Notes: generated by a model not told the origin, from the sequence alone. 64,000 nt of DNA from Lentinus brumalis (GCA_001792895.1 MARA01000039.1:248001-312000); one strand, 5' to 3'; shown: positions 37,325-49,119, numbered from the stretch's first letter. Made by a program: numbers and translations.

Positions 37325-38307
37325 ATGGTCTTCCGTCCGACGCTCCCGCTGCTCTCTCACAAGTTGCCACCCTCGTCCCGCGCCTGGCTTGCACGACAGT
37401 TTCGCGATCCTTATGTCAAGGCACGGCTCTCATCACCCATAAACTATCGCTCGCGCTCCGCCTTCAAGCTCGTCGAGCTCGATAACAAGTGGCGCATGCT
37501 CTCGTGCAAGGACGTGAACACCGTCATTGACCTCGGCGCAGCCCCGGGAGGATGGAGCCAAGTCGCAGCGGGGAAGCTCGGCTGGGGAACCTGGGACGTC
37601 TCACAGGCTCGTGTGCTCACACCCTCTCTCGCGCCGTCTGGGTTCGGCTTGAAGAAGGAGGCGAAGCGGGGCGCGAGGAAGCGGATGCCAGACGAGGAGG
37701 GTGACTGGAGCGGAGCAGAGGTGGAGGCAGCGCCCCAGGAGGACGTCTTTGAGGATCCTTTCCAGGACGATCCCACAATGTTGCCTCCGGCGGTCGGGCG
37801 AGGGCAGGTCATTGCTGTCGACCTACTCCGCATGGAGCCTATTCCAGGTGTAAAGAGCTTTCAGATGGACTTCCTCTCGTCGTCGGCGGACAAGTACATC
37901 GACGCGCTGCTTCGAAGTAAGCATGGGTCCGACGGAAAGGCGGAGGTCATCCTGTCCGACATGGCTGCGAACTTCACGGGCAACACCATCGCGGACACAG
38001 AGGCCAGCATCGCTATATGTGAGAGGGTGTTTGCGTTCGCGCAACGGCGCTTGCGTACCGTACAAAGTATGAAGAGACCGCATGGCGGCGCCCTAGTGTA
38101 CGTGCGATGAACTGGCATCTAATCGTTCATGCTGATAATTCTCATTGCAGGTTGAAACACTTCGCTCATCCCGATTCAGATCGTTTCCGGAAAGAAGTCC
38201 TCGTCCCCAACTTTACCGTCGTCGGCTACGACAAGCCCCCATCTAGTCGATCTGAGTCTCGGGAAGGCTACTGGATATGCTTGGGATACAAGGGCAAGTC
38301 TTTTTGA
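37325..38307 (+). CDS. MRM2: Mitochondrial 21S rRNA 2'-O-methyltransferase, FtsJ/Mrm2 family
   Basis: S-adenosylmethionine-dependent RrmJ-type enzyme that methylates a uridine in mitochondrial large-subunit rRNA. It starts MVFRPTLPLLSHKLPPSSRA at 37325. YRSRSAFKLVELDNKWRML holds the catalytic Lys. The SAM-binding motif is DLGAAPGGWSQVAAGKLG. A long acidic insertion (DEEGDWSGAEVEAAPQEDVF) precedes GQVIAVDLLRMEPIPGVKSF, AEVILSDMAANFTGN and, after the single intron, LKHFAHPDSDRFRKE. The last exon ends YWICLGYKGKSF at 38307. The K-D-K catalytic residues are present. The insertion between the first two SAM motifs is longer than in bacterial RrmJ. Confidence 0.92.
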
Positions 38308-38901
38308 TCACGCGTCCATTGAGACCGCCACCATTCCCTAGGCCCACGCCGATAAGTACGGTGCCTCTTTCACGCATACGAGGCGATCACTGAAGCTCGT
38401 GTCAGGGTTCCAGCAGTCGACTGCCCTCGCTCGTCAGCCGCATCTACCATCTGCCCTCAACCACAAAGCATACTAAGTTGCCATACTTACAATCGGCGAG
38501 ACTGCCCAGCTACTGGCCAAGCGACGCCTTGCCAACCTACATCGCCCTGCGAGGCACACTACGACATGGGACGGAGCCCTGTCGATCGCGCCAAGTGAGG
38601 GGTCTCGCCGTCGTGTAGTAGGACAAATCTGTACTCTACATATGTTACACGACGATGAGAGCATGTACACCCTGCTCAGCGAGCATGGGTTCCGACGTCT
38701 TGACTCCTCCAAAGGACACTTGACGGAAGACATCAGATATCACATCGCATATTCTCGTACATAGTATATATCGATATCCGGGATCGCAATCTTTGGTAAC
38801 AAGACAACGCCGAAGTAGGGCAGGGGCGGACACACAACCACCCCACGCATATGGCACAGTGGTGATGTGAACGATCTCTCTGCTTATGCTGCGCAGTGCG
38901 C
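38308..38901. other. Intergenic between convergent MRM2 and H4
   Basis: Tail-to-tail region without a supported gene. Presumably 3' UTRs only. Confidence 0.5.
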
Positions 38902-39560
<659 letters not shown>

Positions 39561-40744
39561 GATTCAGATAATTTGAATAGGAGTTGAAGGTAGGTGCGGA
39601 GGGTCGACACCTCGAAGGTCGTGGTTGCGGACGCGGAGGCAAGAGGGTGGCACCGGGAGAAGCCGAGACCGTGGGTACCCGGGGGAGGGGGGTCTCGAGG
39701 GTCTTAATGCACTTTTGGACGGTCATCCGGTGCATACCCTTTTGGGGTTTGGAGAGCCCAGGGCATGTTTGACGCGATACGTAGATGTATTCGAAGGCCG
39801 ATTGAGCGCAATCAAGGAGATTTCAGGCTTTCAAGGAGTTTCAAGGAGTCAGTGACACCGGGAAGCAATATCACGGCGTCTAATTGCCGCATTGGGATTT
39901 AGACGCTCAATGGGAGGGGGGTCGGAGGTCCCAAGCAGACACAAAGCATGCGATCATGCTTGTTGAATCTGCTGCCTAAGGTATCGCAAACGCACCTACA
40001 CAGTTGCTTCAGGTGTAAAACATTCTGAAAACCGTACTAGGGAAGTATGTCTCAGCCATTCATGGAAAACATACCATATTTGGTAGTTTCCCACGGGGGA
40101 GGGGGGGAGGGGGTCCGCGGAAATTGCTTACTGCACTTTCGGGACCCCCGGTAGTGAATTCTACTCCTGCCACCCTCTTGTGAGGAGGTACAGGAGGCGT
40201 GGAGTCGAGATTGACGCCTATGTACTGTAGCACTGCAAAGTGAAGTCACGGTACATCACAGATTTCACCGTGAACAATGTTTGATGTTGCGCATGATAAC
40301 ATTGTGATAACATCGTGATCAAAGACTCAATGTCGTCAAGGGGCTTGCAGGGGCGGTATCTAGACAACAGTTGGAATGTTGTCTACAATTTGGTTAGGAT
40401 GTTGGTGTGGGCGGTGTCGGAAATTAACTTGAACTGTTGCCGGCATGTCGCCGCCAAAGGGTACTTATCTGGTTGAAATCCAATAAGTCGACGGCCTGCC
40501 GCCCTGTGTGAGCAGGAGAGAGACATGCAGAATTATTTCATCATTTTAATCCAGGAAAAAGTCAAGTTGATGACCAAATGCCGCCCTGGCCTGGTGTTCT
40601 CCCAGATGACATTAGGGCCACATACCTCATTTCCCCATTCTGTTGTCGGCCAGCAAACATCAGGACACCAGCTGGAGAATATTCTGAACATTGACCGCAG
40701 CAACAATCGGACCACCTCCAGATGGCATATAGTATGATGTTATA
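39561..40744. other. H4 upstream region grading into repeat-rich DNA
   Basis: The first few hundred bases probably hold the H4 promoter. From about 39.9 kb base composition changes, and a run of G (about 40093-40113) appears. No gene is seen. Confidence 0.5.
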
Positions 40745-41915
40745 GTCACTGCGTGAGGGGTATCACTCGCAAGGGATATGCGAGTCAGCGCGAGGCGATG
40801 CGAGATGACCTCGTATAGGCTCACAACGGGTTCTCGAGCGCATGGAGATATGTCGGAGACTTACAGAGGACTGGTTTGCAGACAAAACACTGCAGTGTGA
40901 GCAGAGCGAGTGGAGACCTGGTGTGGACACTTCGAGGGTGTAAGCCACCCAGGACTCGAATGAGGGCTGGACAACTTCGAGGCACTTGTGACTTGTCTCT
41001 GCCAAGAGTTCGGGCTCGAGCTCACTACTGCGTCGTCTGTGGGCGACCTATAAATCACCTCGTCTTCTGTTCTTGCTCGCCTTCAATAACTATCACCTCA
41101 AGCGTAACTTCCATACACGAGCCTCGGTCAGCGCCTTGCGCAACTATTATGGCTATCTATAGTATCTCCCACTTGGACTCACCGGATCCCAACCTGCTCG
41201 GACGTCAACTGCTGGTTATTCTACTTCTGTGGTCTGATTGCCTCACAGCGCGACAACTCAAGGAAGTCTAGTTTTACTCAGACTGACTACTCACTGACAT
41301 TCTGTTCTTGGGCGACATCCAGAGGGGCTCAGATGGAGCATACAGCTACTTATGTATAAAATCTTGATTGTGATCTTCATGCATACGTACTTGATCTTCA
41401 TGCCCATAATGCATTCATTATTTTGCCCTATTCAAAAATGTCCCAAATTTCCCACGTGCATCAGGATGTTAAGCCCTTAAGCGCCCAACTTCCGGCCACT
41501 TGTGAGTCCTTCAGACGCCATGTTGCGGCCAAATAAATACATAGGGCACTTCAGAGAGTCATACTGTACAGGTTGAAGTCATCGCCAAAAGTCGCAGTAA
41601 CCTCAGTAATGAGATAGAAAGTGCATCCGGATGAAAGATGCATCTGGATCTATCTGGATTGACATGGGAAAGTTGTGACATTTTATTTTTTTCTTGCAAC
41701 AACTGTACATGGACAACTCCAGATCCTGAGTTCATTGGAGTTTTCTCCAAATGTGAGCGATTTCTTGCAATATTTTGGTTTGGGACGTTCTGTGTTCGAT
41801 CATCTCGCAAGGGTAAAGCGAGCCTCAGCGAGGTAACGTGAGATTAGTCCAAGGAGCTCGTCTCCCATTGCCTCACTTGGCCCTTGTGAGGTGCCCCTCA
41901 TACACAGTGAGTGAC
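40745..41915. mobile_element. Possible TIR element, 1.17 kb, non-coding
   Basis: The left end (GTCACTGCGTGAGGGG, then CGCAAGGG) matches the reverse complement of the right end (GTCACTCAC, then TGAGGGG and CACAAGGG) over about 35 bp with gaps. The interior has no convincing transposase. No target duplication was identified. Confidence 0.4.
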
Positions 41916-42183
41916 AATTCCCAAATGGTGTCCCCGCGAGTGCTCCGGCGACATTTAGTCTTTTATCACAATATTATCCAAATGTTACCCTGGGCAACAT
42001 TGTACATTGTTCTCGGTGTTTGGCGCGGATCTTGCACCGAATTGAAATAGGTATACAACTGGTTATAATGAATTATAATGTCGGTAACAATCGTGTATCC
42101 ACAATTGGCCCTTTTAATTGCATTAGGTAAGGCTATACCTAAACGACCTGAATCTGTAGGTCACAGATCTAGGTATGTACAGG
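41916..42183. repeat. AT-rich non-coding stretch with MITE-like fragment
   Basis: Contains CTGTAGGTCACAGATCTAGG near 42155-42175, similar to the interior of the MITE inserted in the LTR at 62744-63083. Otherwise no feature is seen. Confidence 0.35.
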
Positions 42184-42456
42184 TACTGTAGAGATTCAAC
42201 CATAGCGGCACGTCACACATCACAGGCCGGTTGACGCGCCACTATTTGGCTTGTTGGTCACAGGTCACAACAGGTCCCGCCGCTAGCGGCGGGCCACAGC
42301 AGGGTGATTTTGGGCGTTTATATGCCCAAATCCGGAATTTTTCGCCGCCTACGGCGGCAGTGTCACCGGTCATCGGCCCGCCACCGCTATGTCAGACCCT
42401 ATGGGTCCGACTCACACCCCAGACCCCCCCCCCGCTACGGTCGAATCTCTACAGTA
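42184..42456. mobile_element. MITE with CTGTAGAGATTC termini and TA target duplication
   Basis: TA-CTGTAGAGATTCAACC at 42184 is mirrored by GGTCGAATCTCTACAG-TA ending at 42456. About 22 bp of imperfect TIR is flanked by TA on both sides, as expected for Tc1/mariner-type targets. 273 bp, non-coding, with internal GTGACAGGTC-like motifs. Confidence 0.7.
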
Positions 42457-43013
42457 TACTGATGGCATACCTGAACCTATGCTCAGCCTTAGCCAGAGCA
42501 TGCCAAAGGCCCTCCAATCAGTACCAGTTGAGCTTATCTGCAAATATGAGTACCAAGCTTAGCAGTTTATTGAGGCATATTTGGAAGGTCTTGGAGCTCA
42601 CAATGCACAGAAGAAGGTGAAGGATTTTAGTTTTTGCAAGTGTATGTTGCACTGTCACATTCCTAAGCAGGTTGCGAGCATGATGGATACATGATGTCAT
42701 GTACATTATATAACACCAATACCATATACAGCATATAGACACTCATATCATATGCCCTGGATACCCTGGATGTAAGGAGCTGGGGATGGTGGTAAGTTCC
42801 AGTGTTGCAAGCTGCATGAGAACCTGTTTATAGCAGTAAATGACAGGCGTAGTGACACAGTAGAAGTAGGACTAGCTTATCATAAGCATCTATGCAGACT
42901 ATATACCAGAAACCCTAACCTTATGAATCCAATCCTTACACCCCCCTCTGCACACAAAGTACAGGTCCACAAGTGATCATAGAGCAACAGATAAGGATGA
43001 GAGAAAGAGTACA
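42457..43013. other. AT-rich non-coding stretch
   Basis: No gene and no clear repeat boundaries are seen. Confidence 0.4.
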
Positions 43014-43263
43014 GTAGAGATCAGACCTTAGAGGTGGGGGTCCGAGGTATGACACCCACCAATAGCGTCTGAGATAGCAGTGGCAGGCCCAAAGAGGTGT
43101 GATGTGGCAAAATTTGCCAAATTTGGGCAACTAAACACCTGAATCTGGCCTACTTTGGGTTGTCACAGGCAGCGGGAGCCTTGGTGACCTGTGACAGGCC
43201 CAAAAGTTAGTTGCAGAAATCAGCTTTGTTACGTGTGATGCACCACTAAGGTCTGATCTCTAC
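43014..43263. mobile_element. MITE, same terminal family, 250 bp
   Basis: GTAGAGATCAGACCTTAG at 43014 mirrors CTAAGGTCTGATCTCTAC ending at 43263, followed in both arms by a GTGG/CCAC step. The terminal sequence is related to the element at 42184-42456. Internal CCTGTGACAGGCCC motifs are shared with other MITEs here. Confidence 0.7.
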
Positions 43264-43309
43264 AGGAAATGCATAGGGCATGGCAGAGGTGTACCCCCAG
43301 GTGTTTCGA

Positions 43310-43425
43310 CTCGGACCCCCACCCCCACCCCTCAAAACCCTCCACCCCCTGACGAGGGGTGGGGGTTATGGGGGGTTCAGCAAGGGTGGGGTGGAGGGTC
43401 GGGGGTAAGCCCGAGGGTGACCGAC
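43310..43425. repeat. G/C-skewed self-complementary tract downstream of hAT gene
   Basis: Runs of CCCCCACCCCCACCCC are followed by GAGGGGTGGGGGTT and GGTGGAGGGTCGGGGG, able to fold on itself or form G-quadruplexes. A comparable C-rich tract lies at 46905-46995 upstream of the hAT gene. The two may be subterminal repeats of that element. Confidence 0.45.
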
Positions 43426-43501
43426 TTTGGGGGCAGAAGGGAGCGATACACTGATATAGACGGCAGCGGTACATCATGAAGCATTCAAGTACATAGCTAC
43501 A

Positions 43502-46500
43502 CTACGAGCGAAGCTTGATTTTATCCCATCCATCCTCCAGTAGCACCTCATCATCACCTTCAAGCTCAGCAAGCCCCTTGATCTCGCGCTCGATGTCGGC
43601 ATCGTCGATCAAGTCCAACAGCAACCACTCTCCTAAACACAGCAAGGCGCAAATAGACTGAGCAGAGAGACCATTACGCATGTGCGGCAGGAGCAACCGG
43701 CCCCTACTGAAGATCCGTTCAACGTCGACAGAGGTACCTGCACGGATAGTGAATGATGCGTCAGCACAAGGAAAGATGTGTGGTTTGAAAAGGACTTGGA
43801 CTCACCAGGAATCGTGAGGTAGGCCAGAGCCATGCGTGAGAGCCAAGGGTACTCGCGACGGTGGTCCCACCACCAGCGGACCGGGTCATCAGTAGGTACT
43901 GTGGGGCTCTTGAGGTAGCGTGTGAGCTCGTCACCTGTGCCGGCAGCCTTGAGCTTGCTCCGCTTGAAGATCACGAGGTTGTCGAATTGATTACGCTATC
44001 AGCAATGCATGAGTAGAAGGAATAAAGCCATGATGCTGCAACGCACCTTTGCCTTGTCGTCCGTGACCGCACCGCCCTCAGCACCTGAGCTGCCCTCGCC
44101 CTCGTCCTCGGTAATCGGATGATCGGCATACTTACGATCGAATTCGTCCCGAAGAATCATCTTGACATCCCTAATCCACGCATTCTCCCAGCCCGCTTCC
44201 TTGAAGTAATCGAGCTTCCAGGATGGGTGGAGGGCTGAGGTATGAGTGAGTTAGCACTGCGGTTGACAGACGGGAACGAATGACATACCCATGGCAATGC
44301 GGTTCATCTCCGTGTCATCAGTCTTCTCATAGTACTGGTTACAGGTCTTCCAGCCTAGAGACGCAGCAGCCCTGACCGCCGGGAGCATCTCTTCATCAAG
44401 GCCCATTTGCGCGAGTCGTTCGTCGATGTGGTCCATCGTGGGGATGACCGTGACCAGATTCGGGCTGCCAGAACGGGAGAAGAACACCGTCGCGTCAGAA
44501 AACAGCTACACAGGAGTATGAGCGACAAGCATGAAGACAAGAGAGAGAGAGCGAGAGACAAGAGACAATATTGGCCATACAAGTCGTCACAACTTGGGAC
44601 GCGATTATGACTCGTGTGTTCGACGTTGTACAAACCGTGTGTACAAACACGGACATGCAAACATAAGCATGGTCTGTGCGTGGGGGTCACGGGTGCGTGG
44701 AGGTCACAGGATGCGGGAGACTCACCTTCAAGACCATCCGCAGCTGGTCTGCAACCTGCCACTCCTCCTTGTCCAGTTCGTACTCCCTTGACTGCAACTG
44801 CTTCCTGACTGTGATCGTCTCAACCGCCTGACGATACTCAAGAGTGACTTCAAGCATCGTATAGGTTGAGTTCCAGCGCGTTCAAACATCACGTGGCACC
44901 ACACAGGCCGGCAACTTGAGTTCTTCAAGTATCTTGTACCACACTGGGAGGAGGACGGTCGACGAGTTCATGATCTTGAAGGCGAGGGTCCGGATCTACG
45001 AGGATGGGCATGTTGTCAGAACAGGTACGTGGTTGTCTTTACTGACGTACCTTCGTGAGGACGTGCTTTATCGGAAGGATGCTCTCTTTCAGGTCAGCAC
45101 GCTCGTCATCCCCCATCTCATCCTGCTCATCGACGAAACCCTCATCGTTGTCCTCCTCACCCACCTCTTCACCTGCCGCCATGTCCAGCCCTGCCGAGTA
45201 GAGGTCCACGTCATCCAAGAGCGCTTGCACGGCTTCTTCAGCTGCGCTCCGTGCCTGCCTGGCCTTCTTCTTGTCGACATCAAATGGTTTCAAGACCGAC
45301 TTCGCGCACAAGTTCACTACGTGGTCGAAGCACCGCCCACGGTCTGCTGCACCACGGAAGGTCGGAAGCCTCTTGCCCAAGACGTCGATCATCACGTCAT
45401 TTGGCGACGCATTGTCGCAGGTGATGGCGCGAATCTAAAAGTATGTTAACTCCTTGTTTACGCCTGCAAGATGCATCATGACTCACTTTGTCCTCGATCT
45501 GAAATTCTTTCAGCATGTCCTCAAATGCCTTGGTCAGTGCCTCGCCCGTATGGGATTCCGCCACCTCAACGACATCGAGGATGAACGACAATGCTGTGTC
45601 CTCATGGTGGAGGTGGACTGCGAACGCAAGCAAAGCCTTGTGGTTTGGTGATGTCCAAGCGTCAAAGGTGAAGCTGAGGTCCCCGTCGAAGTCCTGTATA
45701 CGTCCACCATCCCTGGTCAGTCCTTGCCATTCACCTCGAAGTGCTGGTCACTCACTCTCAACATCTTCGCGATCCGAGCGCGGCATCTTGCGAAGACGCA
45801 CCGCACATCACGCGACACCGTAGAGGGCGATGGAATCTTGTACTCCGGCTGTCCGGTTTTCATCAGTTGCAAGAACGCGTGATCGCACACGATGTCGTAT
45901 GGCTGCTTGTTCTCCGATACCCAGCGTACAATCCACGCGCTGCAGTCTTATCGTCAGGATCTAGTGCATGTCAGGAAGCAGGTGCGTACCGTGTTTCTGC
46001 TGATGTGTGCGCGCGTGCAGAGTAGCTGACCTTGCCTTTACCAATGCGCTTGAAGATCTTCGTGATTGTCCCGGACCGGCCGAACGCCTCGACCATCGGG
46101 CGCGTGTTTGTCTGCGTCTTTGCCTCCTCGGCTGCGGCCAAGATCTCCGGGCCCCAGCAGGCTTTGGCGTGCTTGCGAAGGTTGCTGGTCAACGTCGCGT
46201 TCTTGGTGTCGAGATACCGCGTGCTGGTGAACTTGCATCCTGGCTTCGCACATGTAAAGACGTGCCCGACCCTGGTGTCAGACTTTTTGATGATCATAAC
46301 CTTCTCCTTGTAGAAAGCATAAACTGGCGACGTCCACCGGCATTGTTTGGCAGCTTTGATTCCGGGTAAGTCGTTGGGCCCATCACACTCACAAGCTCTT
46401 TCTCACCTAACTCTTGTTCTGCGCTAAGCTTCTTTTTCTTTGCCGGCGGTGCCTCGGCAAGATCTTCGACACCTTCGTTGGAAGCGTGGCTTGCACGACC

Positions 46501-46701
46501 GGCTTCTTCATCTTCGGCATCTTCCACGGTGGGCGACTTGTATGAGCTTGACTTTGACGAGATCGAGATATGACTTCCACTATCGGAGTCGCTTCCTGGG
46601 CCCTTGCCTTTCTTGTGTTTTTTCTTCACATGGTCGGCAATAGAGGATGCCTGTCACTTGAGCATCACGAAGGCATTCTTGACCACTTTCGGTGAAGGCA
46701 T
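43502..46701 (-). CDS. hAT-family transposase (autonomous-type, possibly disabled)
   Basis: Multi-exon hAT transposase. N-terminus: Lys/Ser-rich (KKKHKKGKGPGSDSDSG). A BED-like zinc finger follows, with CAKPGCKFTSTRYLD and a later LRKHAKAC (C-x4-C...H-x3-C). The catalytic core includes FTFDAWTSPNHKALLAFAVH with the first Asp near 45665 and AITCDNASPND with the second Asp near 45415. RCFDHVVNLCAK (near 45320) and RTRWNSTYTMLE (near 44875) follow. The C-terminal dimerisation domain reads YLTIPGTSVDVERIFSRGR and LSAQSICALLCLGEWLL, stopping at 43502. From the ATG at 46701 an in-frame TGA falls at 46656-46654, so either translation starts later or the copy carries a nonsense change. The internal domains look intact. 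GC and CpG content are higher than in surrounding repeats, suggesting a young insertion or selection. Confidence 0.8.
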
Positions 46702-46904
46702 GGTGATCTTGCAGACTTCGCTACCTCGCACTTTCGCGCCTGTTCACTTGCGCGCATTATGTAATAATCCCTTTATAGTCAATGCTGTATAGTCTCAGAG
46801 TGTTCCAGTGATGTATCCCGGATGATGCCGGTGCACTGCGGCGGTCGAAGTTCAGCAGCAAAATAATTGCCGATTTTGGCTGATAACCCTTGAGTGTACA
46901 GTCA

Positions 46905-46995
46905 AGGGTGGTCAGGGTTGCCAGCGCCGTACCCTCACCCCTACCCTTCAGACACCCCACCCCTCCACCCTCCACCCTCACCCTCACCCCTGCCG
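46905..46995. repeat. C-rich tract upstream of hAT gene
   Basis: Tandem-like CCCTCACCC and CCCTCCACC units. The outer sequence CACCCCTGCC resembles the reverse complement of GGCAGAGGTG near 43279. These are candidate ends of the hAT element, but no 8-bp target duplication was found. Confidence 0.4.
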
Positions 46996-47075
46996 TGCAC
47001 TAGAAATGCACAGACATATACAAACATACACCCAGGGATCCCAACTGTCCAGATTGAGCAAACAATCATCCCAAT

Positions 47076-47610
47076 TATTGTATCATTTTGAATGGTTCGA
47101 CCAGCCCTGTGACATGTGACAGGCCAATTTTGTCAAACACATTTGACCAAGCGGCCAGTGACTGTGACATTGGGCAAAATTCCGACCAAATTTAGCCACA
47201 ATTACTGTACCATTTCGATCAATTCGGACAGGCCTGTGACGTGTGACACGCCGATTTTGCCCCGCGGAATCGGCCAGAGTGCCGGTGACCTGTGACACCG
47301 GCCTCAATTTCGGACAGATGAGGGGCGCGCGACAGCGCGCTGGCCCCGGTGAGATTGGCGCCTGGAAAACAGGTTCAGACAAGCCTCTGGTGACCCATGA
47401 CACGGCCCGAAATTTCAGCCATTTCAGGGGCCGGTGACGCGTGACTGTCCGAATTGATTGAAATGGTACAGTAGGGTGTGCAACAGCCTGCCATCCCAGA
47501 ACATGGTAATTTCAACCAGCCTCCTAGTGACATGTGACAGGCACCCAAACTTCGACCAATTTGGGGGCTTGTTATGCGTGGCCGGTCAAACCATTCAAAA
47601 TGGTACAGTA
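47076..47610. mobile_element. Outer MITE of a nested pair, 535 bp
   Basis: The left end TATTGTATCATTTTGAATGG mirrors the right end CCATTCAAAATGGTACAGTA with two mismatches. Adjacent CCTGTGACATGTGACAGG motifs lie just inside. Another copy of the family sits inside it (47203-47473). Confidence 0.7.
47203..47473. mobile_element. Inner MITE, TACTGTACCATTTC family, 271 bp
   Basis: TACTGTACCATTTCGATCAA at 47203 mirrors TTGATTGAAATGGTACAGTA ending at 47473. TA at both ends is the likely target duplication. The same termini occur at 51023-51294 and 59949-60220. Confidence 0.8.
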
Positions 47611-47895
47611 CTGTATAGTGATGCAGGGTCCAGTAGAACCAGTCCAGGACCACACTAGGACTAAGACTGGACTCATTTTGGACTGATATTGGTCCAGTCC
47701 TAAATAAGTTTAGTCCCAGTCCTGATCCTGGCCATCTCAGGCAAATTCTAGGACCGCTTGGGACCATTCATAGACCACTATGATATTAGGTTTGTATGAG
47801 TCATTTTCCTGTTATTTGTAGCATTTCTTCTGCACTTTTCAAGGATTGATTGGCCATTTTGAGGAGTTATTACTGCTTGGACCTGGTTATCTGAC
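47611..47895. repeat. GTCCAGTCC-rich low-complexity stretch
   Basis: Repeated GGTCCAGT/GGACTGATATT-type words from about 47628 to 47770. A related stretch at about 49400-49570 uses the same words. No coding potential. Confidence 0.4.
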
Positions 47896-48673
47896 TGTTA
47901 CATTCCATGCCCACAAGGCACCAACTCCGGTCCGTACCCACTCGGGACTCTGCAGCTCCAGTTTGTTCTTACATGTGTTTCTATTGTCAATCACTTCACC
48001 CCTTACCGCCTTCTTACTTGACCTGGAATCCGGACCCATCTGCTTCCACTTGCATCCGCCTCCGTGATCAGACTCCACCTGATTCCATTTATTCGATCAT
48101 CCTCAATTGTATCTGCTTCTCCTTCGATCTTACTATACTTTGTATTGGACGATCATCTGCTTCCACCTGACTCCAGCTTCTACCTCCTTTACTTATGTCT
48201 TGGCTACTCCTCTCTGGACTTTCAGACTTTACTATATAAGCCTCCTTGTAGCCACGCTTAGACTTGAGTTCTGATATCTCATTATACTCCCCATTACGAC
48301 TCTGAGCTCAATCTATTCTGTTCACTCTCTCTCAACGTCTGATCCTTCCGATCGGACTTCTGACCTCTGACCTCTGACCTCCATCCTCTGACCTCTGACC
48401 TCTGACTCCAACCTCTGCTTGACTCTTTATCTCTGGCTTGACTTCTCTCTTGCTTGGTATTATCTCTTGCTTATCTTCTTACTCATTGCTTGCTCCAGTA
48501 TAACCTCCAGATCTCTTGTCCGTCCTAAATTAGAGACCTTCGTGGATCCTCGAGGCATTGATCAATAGCTTTGCCGAAGTCTTCATCCTCTGCGTGCCTT
48601 GTTCCAGACTTCGTAACTCCGTAATTCCATTCGGACTTCCACCGGACTTTGTCCCAGCACGTAGGTCTTAACA
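47896..48673 (+). mobile_element. Solo LTR of a Ty3/gypsy family, 778 bp
   Basis: Begins TGTTACATTCC and ends GGTCTTAACA. It is flanked by identical 5-bp CTGAC at 47891-47895 and 48674-48678. No internal region is attached, so this is a solo LTR formed by LTR-LTR recombination. It has a TATA box (ACTATATAAG, 48231-48240) and, 27 bp beyond its start, GACTTGAGTTCTGATATC, the likely transcript 5' end. A CTGACCT tandem run lies at about 48367-48410. It is the same family as the LTRs at 57521-58201 and 62251-63386. Confidence 0.9.
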
Positions 48674-48806
48674 CTGACCCTGATTACATATAGTTGATTG
48701 ATCTGACCTTATCTTATTTTATCTATTTTCAAAGCCCTATTGTGAGCTTGTAAAGGCTCTATGGCCTGGTTGGTGGAGTGTTTGTATGTTCACAGCCATC
48801 ACAATG

Positions 48807-49062
48807 GGCAGTGGTGCCTGGTTAGGGTACTGAACAGGCTTGTGACAGGACCTAAACTGGACTCCTGTTCAGGTGCTGATTACAAGGCTGGTTCAGGTCT
48901 GGAATCCCGGATAGGCCAAGTGAGCTACACACACTTACTGTACCTTTTGGAGCTTAAACTCCTTTGTATTTGGCACTCCAGACCTGGACCAGCCAGGACC
49001 CACAGGAGTCCAATTCAGGTCCTGTCACGAGCCTGTTCTGGACCCTAACAGGCACCACTGCC
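48807..49062. mobile_element. MITE with long GGCAGTGGTGCCTG inverted termini
   Basis: GGCAGTGGTGCCTG at 48807 mirrors CAGGCACCACTGCC ending at 49062. Homology extends inward for some 55 bp with few differences (TTAGGGT, GAACAGGCT, GGACCT, GGACTCCTG on the left, mirrored on the right). Similarity also continues outward (GCCATCAC). CAGTGG-type ends suggest hAT mobilisation, but no 8-bp duplication is visible. Confidence 0.7.
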
Positions 49063-49119
49063 TGTTGTGCATTTTGGTGATGGCCCAAGTTCAATACTGG
49101 CTAGTGTTGTAAAGTTCTG

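Noticed and set aside
46905..46995. CCCTCACCC/CCCTACCC units as telomeric DNA
   Set aside because: The units are irregular and do not form TTAGGG repeats. The tract sits upstream of the hAT gene, with a similar one downstream.
48367..48410. CTGACCT tandem run as a satellite or telomere-like repeat
   Set aside because: It is short, imperfect and a normal part of the LTR family, present in the other copies.
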